Shown here in pieces: positions 10,301 through 19,229 of a DNA stretch of 47,021 bases. The stretch covers positions 1-47,021 of IMG/VR virus record IMGVR_UViG_3300023117_000029; one strand, 5' to 3'. The stretch comes from a virus. The notes under the pieces were generated by a model, which did not search any database, was not told the DNA's origin, and was given only the letters and a program-made list of their open reading frames with translations. How positions within the stretch are numbered: the first letter of the stretch is position 1; each line of letters begins with the position of its first letter. Position numbers and translations under genes: made by a program.

Positions 10301-11334
10301 TAGATTATAATCTTCTTTCAAATAACCCATCTCATCGAAGAACAAAAGTTAGAGTAAAAGTCCACCGGCATGATATTTTATTAAATAATACAATGCTTAG
10401 ATTTGGTGAGTCACCTCCTGGTCGTGAAAGAGACGGAAACGAACAGTTTAGAATTACATTCAAGCCAAAAGAATTTGATTTTGATCTTAGGCTTTTCTTC
10501 AAAGGGTTAAGCCCTGCTGTTAATGTAGGTCAAGACATAAGAGTGACACAGCTTGATAATGACGGCAACACTACAGAAAGCCCAAGAATCATAGATGACA
10601 GAAGATTTGTTGATTTCTCTTCTCTCATACAAGGGAGCTTCATTTTAAGAAGATTTGATGACAAGGTTGCTGCTTTTAATGATGTTACATTTCCTTTTAT
10701 CGGCACATCTCAAGATAAATCAATCTTTACAAATCACGCTTTTGATCACATAGCTAAGTCATACCTTAGGGCAATGACTGGTTTAAAAATATACGAAGAG
10801 ACATTTCTAATTGATCGAGAAAAAGAGCAGATACTTCTCGCACCTGAAGAGATATCTAGATTTTTAGAGCTAGTAAATGAATATGTAGGAGCAATTAGTG
10901 GTGGTGCAAATGTTGATGATTATCTTGCAGGAAGCAGGGCTACACGTGAGCTTCTAAATAGACTCCAAGGAAATCAGCCTACGATTCCAATCGTCGAATC
11001 AGTTTTAATTACAAATAATGGTCTCTCAGATGACGTAAATGTAAAACTAACTGAAGACATAATTAGATTTACAAAAATGATTAGTCCAGACAGTCTATTG
11101 TTTGGGCCGACAACCACGCGCCAGAGAATGATCGAGCCAAAACTATTTGAGAGAGTTTTCTGCATGTTTATTGATCCAGATAGCTTTGAAATAGATGATA
11201 TAGATCCAGCTTTTAAAAATAGGTTGATTGAAGCAGGGCTTATTCAGCCAAATATTGAACCTGTCGTACTGTCTCAAATTACTAATCTTATGGAAGTACC
11301 GCAGTTCAATCAGTTTTATGTGGAAGTAATCTAA
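7363..11334 (+). CDS. Very large putative virion structural protein (1323 aa)
   Basis: This is the longest protein in the window and is not recognised. The first about 70 residues are charged and Pro-rich (disordered); the rest is a mixture of helices and strands with many Asp/Arg/Asn residues. No enzymatic motif is apparent. It starts directly after the preceding stop (TAAATG) and ends in a TAATG overlap. The size and position among structural genes are reminiscent of the T4 baseplate wedge protein gp7 (about 1030 residues), but I see no sequence match, so this is only a positional idea. Confidence 0.55.
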   Translation: MARRPPPEEGRDAQIDPRVLEERRRAEEEAGDQIVDAPPEPASGTPLDIDGVDHPAHERGVSVRTPEIVTVFDYLPMFNNSNPPVTSRGGKLFDVQVNARRIRIQQLYALLEDLSKDPNSATAKIVEQLKAEMVDEMKAAQNDFILYRAIHDTFYGFLNSFDLRAREDEIQAVMQNIRDQRNTRNNPSLVNSTITEAPSFTEIMSQNHGFTSDLIDRSSNTKLLYYIMRDIQGLLIEGGPSYISRVVSTRPGIDASPFSFRFSPTRLGRNQGFGKVFFPELVLDDPDFVRAYHSGRLGLSNWQLNRTGDVSVIGNSLGFYSTDEELGTILGDDPKAISMLLSTALRDVSISSGMNSPEYEGLGFAGNPSQSILSGFPTGRSETNILEYPRNLSFDNINIAKATKADPPETNQGTRPTPLFDPNLSETPRDVQILNLKETLVDSILNTGEGEQFDFNALEDTVGNVGGLNDISQAIDTLLSLNNPDLDPESIFKRILESFSSCLTRLNPVLSPEGYNDGDFLDLALLSECTKNLDTEGKFPETNADNGDSARTRTIIPMIDLVNLLLCKIGGNNGYYANTVLRPGPNIVPLLAEVDPIESPNVKLKDDIERQIANYLTTRFEHYDGFFQPRGERYIDPSRYTNIDGRFSGVYYGRFNNMLSALAATEEDDQELVRYHAGDDGYWNVRDSNTLHVPEGSNNQAKIKGNTIMTSLLRAVTAGRRDSIFKDIVNILDDIDAAARQRSEYFEFDNATQRNHMKYSKVDTSVIGSFVLQCFSIISRVLTTVTFNEATHPSRRDRLNQEDYYGRYVWIKTKDRQQLEKFNEDLISLRNEGDAAIDNFSETNKAFISQVLSDLRADRKLLIDGVDLMRSIVRFTSDNTSDFIGALRSDSPSGRLIQQQKGKLVSIVDPSQQALARNKYEEVTSRLQNNQLFDPFLQSKDAENAILSFGRTDEMFREGFGDNLKILAVGIPDGFSRSVLDYNLLSNNPSHRRTKVRVKVHRHDILLNNTMLRFGESPPGRERDGNEQFRITFKPKEFDFDLRLFFKGLSPAVNVGQDIRVTQLDNDGNTTESPRIIDDRRFVDFSSLIQGSFILRRFDDKVAAFNDVTFPFIGTSQDKSIFTNHAFDHIAKSYLRAMTGLKIYEETFLIDREKEQILLAPEEISRFLELVNEYVGAISGGANVDDYLAGSRATRELLNRLQGNQPTIPIVESVLITNNGLSDDVNVKLTEDIIRFTKMISPDSLLFGPTTTRQRMIEPKLFERVFCMFIDPDSFEIDDIDPAFKNRLIEAGLIQPNIEPVVLSQITNLMEVPQFNQFYVEVI

Positions 11335-13223
11335 TGACAACATCAAGAAAATCAAATAGCGCTTATATTTTTGATCTTCCAAAACCGAGTAGGCTTCGTG
11401 CATCTTTTGGATATAACTTTTTTACAAAAGATGAGTCTATTGATGATGTTGATGAAGTCGCAAATACAAATGAGTTTTTAGCAAATCCTGATCCGTCCAG
11501 TCGACCAAGATTTGTGGCCTTAACTTTTGATGACCCTGTCAATAGTCAAGTTCGTCAACAGTTATTTGGAAATCTTCCGAGGCAAGTCTCAGATGCTTTT
11601 AGAGCTTTGTTTCTTGAGAGGACCGAAGTTTTTCAGCAGGCACTTGAGAAAGCCTCCAATGATCTTCAATTAATACCAACGTCTCGGTTTACCGATGTTG
11701 TATTCCAAGACACAAATATAGACTCAAAGCTTTTTACGCTTGTTCAAAAAACCTTTGATCGAAGAATTATACAGGCGAATGAAGAAGTACAAGAAGATCT
11801 AAATCAGGAAAGACTAGACTTTGACCTTAGAAGAATTAGAAGTCAAAACGATTTTGGACGTGTTTTAAGAAGAGATCTTGACAACGTAAATGATGACTTT
11901 CTTTTGGGATCTTTAAACCAGAGTGAACAGTTAAATGAAGCATTTATTGACGAGAACGAAAGACAAGAAATTGTAACAAACGTTTTTGATGATATCAAGA
12001 GCCTAGGATTAAACTCACGTGTCAATAGTAAGTTCGTAGGAAGTCTTGTCCGCTCTATTTCAAATGAAGGTGTAAGCATCTACTCTGAAGAAATGACTGC
12101 ACTTAAGCAGGAAGCATCTGATGAGGAAGATGACGCTTTAGCCAATGAGACATTTGGCAATGATGCAATGTACTTTACGCTTATCGATGCCCTTGGTGAA
12201 CAAGAGGTTGCATTACCTGGAATAAACGATATTACACTTGATATTCTAGGTTATATGGTAGATAAATTTCAAGATCTTGGTGACGGTAATGTCATTAAAA
12301 AGAAAAGCGTCTTGGTAAACATTCCTCGAGATGGTTTATTTAACGCTGTAAAATTTGACTATGACATAGCTTATGGAACCGGGTATACATACTCAGCTCG
12401 TGCAATCTACTTAATGTCTGTTCCTACAAGGAATGGCGACCAGAATTCTAATGCTATTTTCCTTGTCTCTTCAAAGCCTTCTGAGACAGCTTTTGTTTCT
12501 ACACATGAAGTTGTTCCTCCTGAGCCACCTGCGGACTTTGTTGTAAACTATGACTTTCAAAAGAGAGCTCCTCTGCTCATGTGGTCATTTCCACGAAATA
12601 AGCAGAACGACATAAAAAGATTTCAAGTACTCAGAAGAAGATCCATTTACGAGCCTTTTGAGCTTCAAGTTGAGATTGATTTTGATGACTCAATTATCAA
12701 GTACGATACACCTGAGTTCGTGAGTGCGCATAATCGAAGAGTGTATAAAAACCCCGTCACCTTCTATTATGACGAGAAGTTCGATCGAGATCAGTCATAC
12801 ATTTATACACTTAGATCTGTTGATGCCCACGGAAACGCATCAGGCTATTGCGAGCAGATTCATGCAAGGTTTGACAGATTCACAAATAGCCTTATAACAG
12901 ATCTAGTTTCCATTCGTGGAACAAAGCGCGGTTGCCCTGTGCAATACCCAAATTACTATATTGACAACAGCGTGTTGCAGCAAACAGCTAAGGATTCCTT
13001 TCATTCAAGAGTTAAACTTTATTTGGATCCGGAATATTTAAAGGTGTTAGCTAGAGATCCAGATGATCCGCAAAGAACTCAAGATCTTCATTTCTTGCCT
13101 TTTTCTGGAGATGGAGAAGATGCCCCGTCATCGAGGTTCAAATTGCAGATTTTAAATACGGATTTACAGCAATCAAAGATTGTGGATATAGTAGTAAAAG
13201 ACGGTAGAACACAGCAAAATTAA
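11334..13223 (+). CDS. Putative tail/baseplate protein with FN3-like domain
   Basis: The 629-residue protein has a recognisable fibronectin-type-III-like segment at about residues 393-512: a Pro-rich entry (PPEPPADFVV), a central LLMWSFPRN strand, IKRFQVLRR, and the terminal SYIYTLRSVDAHGNAS strand pair, the usual FN3 order. The N-terminal half is helical and charged. FN3 domains in phage virions usually sit on exposed tail or head parts and contact glycans. TAATG overlap joins it to the previous gene, and the next follows after 15 nt with a TAGGAG ribosome site. The exact virion part is unknown. Confidence 0.6.
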   Translation: MTTSRKSNSAYIFDLPKPSRLRASFGYNFFTKDESIDDVDEVANTNEFLANPDPSSRPRFVALTFDDPVNSQVRQQLFGNLPRQVSDAFRALFLERTEVFQQALEKASNDLQLIPTSRFTDVVFQDTNIDSKLFTLVQKTFDRRIIQANEEVQEDLNQERLDFDLRRIRSQNDFGRVLRRDLDNVNDDFLLGSLNQSEQLNEAFIDENERQEIVTNVFDDIKSLGLNSRVNSKFVGSLVRSISNEGVSIYSEEMTALKQEASDEEDDALANETFGNDAMYFTLIDALGEQEVALPGINDITLDILGYMVDKFQDLGDGNVIKKKSVLVNIPRDGLFNAVKFDYDIAYGTGYTYSARAIYLMSVPTRNGDQNSNAIFLVSSKPSETAFVSTHEVVPPEPPADFVVNYDFQKRAPLLMWSFPRNKQNDIKRFQVLRRRSIYEPFELQVEIDFDDSIIKYDTPEFVSAHNRRVYKNPVTFYYDEKFDRDQSYIYTLRSVDAHGNASGYCEQIHARFDRFTNSLITDLVSIRGTKRGCPVQYPNYYIDNSVLQQTAKDSFHSRVKLYLDPEYLKVLARDPDDPQRTQDLHFLPFSGDGEDAPSSRFKLQILNTDLQQSKIVDIVVKDGRTQQN

Positions 13224-13238
13224 ATTTAGGAGTGAAGA

Positions 13239-13928
13239 ATGGGATTTCTCGCTAATGATACAAACAACATTATTTTAGACGCGGTTCTTACCAACGAAGG
13301 TAGAAAGAGACTTGCTGCCAACAACGGTACATTTCGAATTGTACAGTTTTCTTTTGGTGATGATGAAGTTGATTATAACGTCATACAAAAATATGGAAGA
13401 ACTGTCGGTAGAGAAAAGATTGAGAAGAACACACCAGTGCTTGAGGCGCTGACAAATTCTCCAATCGAGAGAAGAAACTTACTTGTTTCACTTTCTAACG
13501 ATGGTCTCACAGCGCTTTCAACGTACTCTTTAAGTTCACAGACAGTTTCGCTTACAAATACCGTTTCTCGAGCAGATGCAAGCGGATTCTTTACTGTAAA
13601 ACAACAAGGCGCTGCTGGACAAACAATTCCGGTTGAAATTAGAGATACTGTGCTCGTTGTTTCTTTGAATAGTAAATTCCTTACAATCGCTAATGCAACA
13701 CCTTTTGCACGAGATGGAAACGTTGAATACTATAACGTTGCAGTCAACAATCCAAATAGTGACACTCCTGCATTTCAGGTGAATATCCAAAATAAAGTTT
13801 TGACAACAGCAGACTTTACAACTTTTGGAGCAACGTCAGATAAGACAACTATTAACACAGTCGTAAGAGTCCAGGGCAGACAATCAGGATTGCTCAAAGA
13901 CGTCCAGGTGACTCTAAACAAGAATTAA
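13239..13928 (+). CDS. Putative virion protein with EGRKRLA-type N-terminal domain
   Basis: A 229-residue protein starting after a clear TAGGAG ribosome site. Its N-terminus (ILDAVLTNEGRKRLAANNGT) is paralogous to that of the 317-residue protein at 3441. The remainder is Thr/Val/Asn-rich and beta-like, with NTVSRADASGFFTVK and VPVEIRD-type strands, and no membrane or catalytic features. Probably a structural component exposed on the tail or baseplate. The next gene starts 11 nt later. Function unknown. Confidence 0.55.
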   Translation: MGFLANDTNNIILDAVLTNEGRKRLAANNGTFRIVQFSFGDDEVDYNVIQKYGRTVGREKIEKNTPVLEALTNSPIERRNLLVSLSNDGLTALSTYSLSSQTVSLTNTVSRADASGFFTVKQQGAAGQTIPVEIRDTVLVVSLNSKFLTIANATPFARDGNVEYYNVAVNNPNSDTPAFQVNIQNKVLTTADFTTFGATSDKTTINTVVRVQGRQSGLLKDVQVTLNKN

Positions 13929-13939
13929 GAGGCAAGTAG

Positions 13940-15202
13940 ATGGCAACCTTAAAGGCATTCAGTAACAGTGATATTCAAACAGCACAGTCTTTTTTGACAC
14001 AGCTAATTGATGTCGTTCAAGAGGACATATCTGGTTCTTTGACTAGAAGAAAATATCAAGTATTTGTGACAGGCGGTGTTGGACCCGGTGTTACTTCTTC
14101 ACTTTTTCAGACAGTTTATGACCAAGACTTTTCTTTGCAAACCTCCAACCCAATGTTTGATATGACAGTTGGTATCTTCTCTGGAAGTTCAACTGTTGCT
14201 GGATCTTCAACGGGTATAGAATCTACAGGAAAGCTTTTATTCCCATCGACAAGCTTGATGATGAGAGAGAAGGTTGATATCTACCACGAGTTTGCTCAAA
14301 CTCTTCTCGGCGATAGAGACAGAGCTTTCTTCGCTCCTTTTGCAAATAACGATCCAGACACAAGCCTCTCAACATCTACTAACAGAATGAATAACGTGAT
14401 GTTCCTCACGTTTAAGCGCCTTTTCCACAGAGACGGAATTAAGAAAGAAACTTTCGCCATGAAGTTCTTCCAGTCCGCTTCTCGAGCACCTCTTGCAGGG
14501 CATGTCGGTGATGAAGGTCCAAACTTAAATCAGACATCAACATCAGGCTCAGCGATTTATACTGATGCAGGATCTGCTTCTACACTCAAGGTTTCAAACG
14601 CCGGTGGAACTGTTGGAAACATTGTAGATTCTTCAAATACCGATGAAACAGTCGGTCTGATGTTTTATGATCGAGGTGTCGCAGTCTTCGATCTTGAAAA
14701 AGTCCTTTCAGGTGCGCAGCATGTTTCTGGAGTGATTGATGCTATGTCAAGTAACGCACACCGTGATGCTGCAGCTGGAAAAACCATTATTGGTGACGCT
14801 ACTACTGGAAACGCTGATGCAAAATTCATTCCCGACTTTATGGTTTCTGCGTCAGTCGACAATATTGTTGATCACCTAGCATCAGCAAGATTCCAGTCAG
14901 GAACTTTGACAGCAATGACTTTCCAGAACTTGACAAACATAAATTCGACTCTTTACTTCTGTCGTGCAAATGCTGATGAATTCAACTACTCGTCAAATCC
15001 AACTTACTTGGATGCTGATGGTAATATTAACGTTATTGATGCTGCTGCAAGGCAAGACGGTTCTCAGAAGTCGTTCTCATTTATCACTAAGGTTGGATTG
15101 CACGATGCACAAGGAAATCTCCTTGCTGTTGCTAAACTAAGTCGCCCTGTTGAGAAAAATCCTGAGAAGGATATTACATTCCGAGTTCGATTGGACTTCT
15201 AA
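13940..15202 (+). CDS. Putative virion protein sharing a C-terminal domain with its neighbour
   Basis: This 420-residue protein resembles hypothetical structural proteins I associate with uncultured marine T4-like phages, but no named T4 counterpart is recognised. Its C-terminus (YSSNPTYLDADG, then FITKVGLHDAQGNLL, AVAKLSRPVEK and FRVRLDF at the very end) is homologous to that of the 806-residue protein encoded next. A middle region also aligns: LMFYDRGVAVFD here and VFYDEGIVVVKS there. The shared C-terminal domain suggests the two occupy equivalent attachment sites in the virion. A 60-bp gap follows, containing a 12-bp palindrome. Confidence 0.6.
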   Translation: MATLKAFSNSDIQTAQSFLTQLIDVVQEDISGSLTRRKYQVFVTGGVGPGVTSSLFQTVYDQDFSLQTSNPMFDMTVGIFSGSSTVAGSSTGIESTGKLLFPSTSLMMREKVDIYHEFAQTLLGDRDRAFFAPFANNDPDTSLSTSTNRMNNVMFLTFKRLFHRDGIKKETFAMKFFQSASRAPLAGHVGDEGPNLNQTSTSGSAIYTDAGSASTLKVSNAGGTVGNIVDSSNTDETVGLMFYDRGVAVFDLEKVLSGAQHVSGVIDAMSSNAHRDAAAGKTIIGDATTGNADAKFIPDFMVSASVDNIVDHLASARFQSGTLTAMTFQNLTNINSTLYFCRANADEFNYSSNPTYLDADGNINVIDAAARQDGSQKSFSFITKVGLHDAQGNLLAVAKLSRPVEKNPEKDITFRVRLDF

Positions 15203-15225
15203 TCTGTCCTGAACAAGGAGCTAAT

Positions 15226-15237
15226 AATTACGTAATT
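15226..15237. other. 12-bp perfect palindrome in intergenic gap
   Basis: AATTACGTAATT lies in the 60-bp gap between two structural genes, 26 nt before the ATG at 15263. It could be a protein-binding site or part of the leader of the next gene; no T-tract follows, so it is not a terminator. Confidence 0.3.
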
Positions 15238-15262
15238 TCGAGTGTCTTTTGAGATATAAGCC

Positions 15263-17683
15263 ATGACAATTTTTAAAATCGATAGAGATAATTTCGAAAA
15301 TACGTCGATCCAAGCCGCACCATCGAAAACATTTTCGTCAAGCTCGTCAGGAGTGACAGGATCTGTATTTGTCTATCCTAGAAGATCAGACACACTAAAA
15401 GAAGTAATTGAATTCCCCAATCAGCGTGAAAGGCCGCAGGCTTTTAACGATGCTGCTCTCGAGAGAATGTTTAGGGATACGAGAATTCAAATTCAGAATG
15501 ATATTGCGGATCCCCTGCTTAATCGAGACTATTACGGTGTGATGGAGAAGCTATTAAGCTTTATAAATCAACTACCCCCATCACCAATCATAAATCAGAC
15601 AACATCATCTATTCTTCTTCTTACAAGATCTGTCGATTCAGATCAGACCTTTGAAAAGAAAAGATATATTGTCGATAATTTGTATCCTGAAAATAGAGTA
15701 AAATTTCCTTCTTCACATTACTCTTACACAAATTATCACTCTCTCAATTTTTTTACTGCCTCTCAAGTTCCAACGCAGGCTTGTTTGCTATACCCTAATT
15801 CTGCTTCAATAGCTAGAGACGATAGAATATCCGGGTCTTATGTTGTCGCTGATGCATTTACTTTTGATTTTCATATCAAACCAAAAAATCTTTTCGTGGA
15901 CAATGATTCTGGCTACAATGCCGGAACTCTTTTGCATCTAAGTTCATCATATGCACTTTCGATAATATCGGGGTCGTCAAAAGACGAAAGAGGAAATGCA
16001 AATAAGTTTCGAATTCAACTCCAGTTAAGTCACAGCGCAGATGTATCTCCTTCTGAAGCAGTCCAATCTGGCTATCCAAACGATTTAATTTTTCTCTCTG
16101 ATGACAATGTTCTTGATGAGAATAATTGGCACCACGTTGCAGTGAGATGGCAAGCAGATAGAGATGCTTTTTCTGGATCGTTTGTAATTGACAACAAAGA
16201 AGCAGGATCTTTTGTTCTACCTTCATCCTCTATCGCCCCTAGCCCATATGTGGGACCAAGCCATAATCCTGCTGTTCTTGTTGTAGGCAATTATTATGAG
16301 GGCACAAACCAGGGTTCTAATGCTCAATCAAGATTTTTCTCTGAAACGGCAGCTAATAATTTCGGGATTGTGAATATGGATCCTGGGGTTACAGATCTTG
16401 TACCTGACTTTTTTGACTTCACATCTCCTCTTTGCGCAGAAGTTCACGACTTAAAGATATACAACTCTTATAGAGAGACTGAGCAGATCTATACAAGCTC
16501 GATACAAGGGTCAGGTGAAAGACAAGAGGTAGGGCTTTTGCTTCATGTTCCACCTTTCTTTACAAAGCAGTCTCCGACAAGAAGCGTTTTAAAAACACTT
16601 ACAGAAGCAGAATTTAACGCAACTGAAAACCCGTTTAACACACAACTATCTTTTCGTGTTGGCGGTCATGATCTTAACATTGAGAACTTTACTAGAGACT
16701 TAACAACGCTTAATTTTCCGCGTCACATGTCCCTTACAGGGTCGAAGCCTATCGGGTTGCCGGCAGGAGGTGACGCAAATGATGCTTTGTTTGCTGTTCC
16801 TGAAATTAGGTATCGAAACTTATTCATAATGCCTTGCGATGACGGGAATTACGCTCCAAACTTTTCAATTGTTGAAACAGGAAGCATTCCTAGAATACCT
16901 GTCAAATCAGGTTCTTTATTTTATCACTATACTAATGATTTAGACTATGTTGATCTTAGTATGATTAAGCTGCGTGAACTAATACCTTCCCAGTCGTTTC
17001 CAACATTTCCTGAAGAAGTTGCATATAGCACAATTACAACAATTACAAACCTTAAGCAGGAAGATCCCGGTTTCGCAACACCAGAAATTCCTAAGGGTGA
17101 GTCTTATGTAATACCGTTTTTATATGGAAGAACTCTTGATAACTCTTCAAACGAGGTCTCAATATTTGATATTGGCAAGCTTTTCTATGGAGAGAAGATT
17201 TATCCAGGAACTTTAAAGCTAAGCGATTCAATGCTTACTGGATCTGGTGGGCAAATTGGAGTTACGCTTAAAGATGATGGATACGGAAATCTATATCGTG
17301 CAGACTCTAATTCACCTCATGCAACATGGAACTCTGTAGGAAATGTTTTTTATGATGAAGGAATTGTTGTTGTTAAATCTCCTAACATTCCTTTGTTCGG
17401 TAAAAAAGAATTTGAGATCTCTTTTAAAGGACAAAGAGAAGTTCATGTAATGAAGGTCCATGTTATTGCACCAGCAGCAACGCTTAATTCATCTTCGAAT
17501 CCTTCGTATGTTCCTGCGTCAGCTTCGCTTAACGCAAATGAAAGCAATCCTGAATTTGTCGCAATTACAGGAATTAATTTTCACGATGACAATTTAAACG
17601 TTATAATGAAAACGAAATTTGCACAACCTATCATCAAGCGTACAGACGATCGCGTGATGTTCAGGAGTAAACTGGATTTTTAA
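15263..17683 (+). CDS. LamG/concanavalin-like virion protein (806 aa)
   Basis: Residues about 197-345 form a laminin-G-like/concanavalin jelly-roll domain: FTFDFHIKP, LLHLSSSYALSI, then the signature NNWHHVAVRWQ (W289) and SGSFVIDN. Such domains bind glycans and are common in exposed phage adhesion proteins. The C-terminal about 200 residues (KLFYGEKIYPGT, VFYDEGIVVV, SSSNPSYVPA, FRSKLDF at the end) match the C-terminal domain of the preceding protein. An in-frame stop at 15257 fixes the start at 15263 despite a weak ribosome site. The stop overlaps the next gene (TAATG). Most likely a peripheral tail or fibre component that touches the host surface. Confidence 0.68.
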   Translation: MTIFKIDRDNFENTSIQAAPSKTFSSSSSGVTGSVFVYPRRSDTLKEVIEFPNQRERPQAFNDAALERMFRDTRIQIQNDIADPLLNRDYYGVMEKLLSFINQLPPSPIINQTTSSILLLTRSVDSDQTFEKKRYIVDNLYPENRVKFPSSHYSYTNYHSLNFFTASQVPTQACLLYPNSASIARDDRISGSYVVADAFTFDFHIKPKNLFVDNDSGYNAGTLLHLSSSYALSIISGSSKDERGNANKFRIQLQLSHSADVSPSEAVQSGYPNDLIFLSDDNVLDENNWHHVAVRWQADRDAFSGSFVIDNKEAGSFVLPSSSIAPSPYVGPSHNPAVLVVGNYYEGTNQGSNAQSRFFSETAANNFGIVNMDPGVTDLVPDFFDFTSPLCAEVHDLKIYNSYRETEQIYTSSIQGSGERQEVGLLLHVPPFFTKQSPTRSVLKTLTEAEFNATENPFNTQLSFRVGGHDLNIENFTRDLTTLNFPRHMSLTGSKPIGLPAGGDANDALFAVPEIRYRNLFIMPCDDGNYAPNFSIVETGSIPRIPVKSGSLFYHYTNDLDYVDLSMIKLRELIPSQSFPTFPEEVAYSTITTITNLKQEDPGFATPEIPKGESYVIPFLYGRTLDNSSNEVSIFDIGKLFYGEKIYPGTLKLSDSMLTGSGGQIGVTLKDDGYGNLYRADSNSPHATWNSVGNVFYDEGIVVVKSPNIPLFGKKEFEISFKGQREVHVMKVHVIAPAATLNSSSNPSYVPASASLNANESNPEFVAITGINFHDDNLNVIMKTKFAQPIIKRTDDRVMFRSKLDF

Positions 17684-18231
17684 TGTACGTTCTAGGGCTT
17701 GATATTTCCACATCTTGTACTGGAATTGCAATTCTGCATCATTCTGGTAAACTTCAGCAGCTAAATTATGTTGATTTATCAAAGTGTAATTCATATTGGG
17801 ATAAAGTTGACTTATTTCGCGAGGAAATGAAAAAAATTATAATGGGCTTAAATGGTCCCATACAAAGAATCTTTATTGAAGAAAGTCTGCAGCGCTTTAG
17901 AAGCGGAATGTCTTCTGCGAAAACTTTATCGACACTAACTAAATTCAATGGTGTTGCTTCCTTTATTGCTAGGGAGCAAACAGGGGCTGAGCCTGAATAC
18001 TTTAATGTAAACACAGCGCGAAAAGCTGTCGGGCTTTCAGTTAAGCGCGGAGAGAATGCTAAAGAGAAAGTTCAAGAGTGGGCTGAAACTCAAGTAGATT
18101 TTAATTGGCCTACAAAAATTCTTAAATCTGGCCCTAGAAAAGGAACAGAGGTAAGACTTAAAGCGTGTGAAGACATGGCAGATGCTTATTTGATTGCCAC
18201 CGCTGGGATAAAAATTGTAAACTCAAACTAG
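17683..18231 (+). CDS. RuvC-like Holliday junction resolvase / RNase H-fold nuclease
   Basis: A 182-residue RNase H-fold protein of the RuvC type. The first strand carries the acidic D7 in VLGLDISTSCTGIA; the second acid is E66/E67 in IFIEES; and the C-terminal acids are D164 and D167 in CEDMADAYLIA. This DDE-type layout cleaves branched DNA using metal ions. In a T4-like phage it would replace endonuclease VII (gp49) in resolving recombination and packaging intermediates. It starts in the stop codon of the LamG protein, which is odd for a DNA-processing gene and ties it to late transcription, when debranching before packaging is needed. Confidence 0.85.
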   Translation: MYVLGLDISTSCTGIAILHHSGKLQQLNYVDLSKCNSYWDKVDLFREEMKKIIMGLNGPIQRIFIEESLQRFRSGMSSAKTLSTLTKFNGVASFIAREQTGAEPEYFNVNTARKAVGLSVKRGENAKEKVQEWAETQVDFNWPTKILKSGPRKGTEVRLKACEDMADAYLIATAGIKIVNSN

Positions 18232-18249
18232 ATTGTTTATAATATTTTT

Positions 18250-19218
18250 GTGAGTAATTTGACTACCACCCACGAGAAGGTCACCTTCTTAAAGGGAGTT
18301 TTTGGAAGCGGCCGTCTTATGAATGACGGTATTAACTTTCATGTAAAGTGTCCAAGCTGCGGTAAAGGAAATAAGAAAAAGTTTGTAATCAGACTTGACA
18401 ATGATCTATGTCACTGTTTTGTATGCGGATTAAAATCTAAAAACTTAGTTCCTATTCTCAAGAAGTATGCCGACCCCAGCGATCTACAAAAATACGTTTC
18501 AAATTTTTATAACGGAGAGATGGCCGCTGAAGAGCTTGAGGTAGAAAGTGAAAAGCTAAGACTTCCTGAGAAATTTAGGCTTTTGGCTACTTCTTTAACA
18601 GATGATGACCCAGACATAAAGAGCGTTTTGAAGTATGTTTTATCCAGAGGGCTTACTGTTCGAGATCTATGGTATTATAAAATCGGAGCAACAACAGTCG
18701 GTGGAGATAGAAGAAGAGCTATAATTCCTTCTTTTGATGCCGAGGGAAATCTTAATTTTTACACTGGAAGAGATATTGACGGAGATAGATTTCCGAGATA
18801 TCTAAATTCTGCCGTTGACAAAAAGCTTATTGTGTTTAATGAAATAAACATTGACTGGAACGAAGAGCTCACTTTGGTCGAAGGTCCATTTGATCTAATG
18901 AAGTGTAATGATAACGCAACTTGCTTGCTCGGGTCAGGGCTTGCAAGAGATGCTTTGCTATTTAATAAAATTGTTGAGAATAAGACACCCGTTGTCTTGG
19001 CTCTCGATGCGGATATGAAAAACAAAACAATGTCACTTGCAAAAAGATTGCATGAGTTTGATATCCAAGTTAGAATTTTAAAAACAGATGGATTTGAAGA
19101 CGTTGGAGAAATGTCTAAAAAGCAATTCTTAGAAAGGAAAGCTGCTGCATCTGCTTGGATGCCTTTTGATAATTTAAAATTCAAAATATCCAATTTAGCC
19201 ACAGGCAGTATAATTTAG
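18250..19218 (+). CDS. 61: DNA primase (gp61-like), zinc-binding and Toprim domains
   Basis: The 322-residue protein begins with GTG. An N-terminal zinc-binding domain is visible: C34-x2-C37 and, after a beta hairpin, C56-x2-C59 (with C54 and H55 adjacent), as in DnaG/T7 gp4/T4 gp61 primases. A Toprim domain follows: LVEGPFD with E211, and VLALDAD with D253 and D255, the metal-binding DxD. There is no helicase domain, so it would act with a separate helicase, as T4 gp61 does with gp41. It makes RNA primers for the lagging strand. The gp61 symbol is given by function and length (T4 342 residues). Confidence 0.85.
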   Translation: MSNLTTTHEKVTFLKGVFGSGRLMNDGINFHVKCPSCGKGNKKKFVIRLDNDLCHCFVCGLKSKNLVPILKKYADPSDLQKYVSNFYNGEMAAEELEVESEKLRLPEKFRLLATSLTDDDPDIKSVLKYVLSRGLTVRDLWYYKIGATTVGGDRRRAIIPSFDAEGNLNFYTGRDIDGDRFPRYLNSAVDKKLIVFNEINIDWNEELTLVEGPFDLMKCNDNATCLLGSGLARDALLFNKIVENKTPVVLALDADMKNKTMSLAKRLHEFDIQVRILKTDGFEDVGEMSKKQFLERKAAASAWMPFDNLKFKISNLATGSII

Positions 19219-19229
19219 CAGGAAATTTT

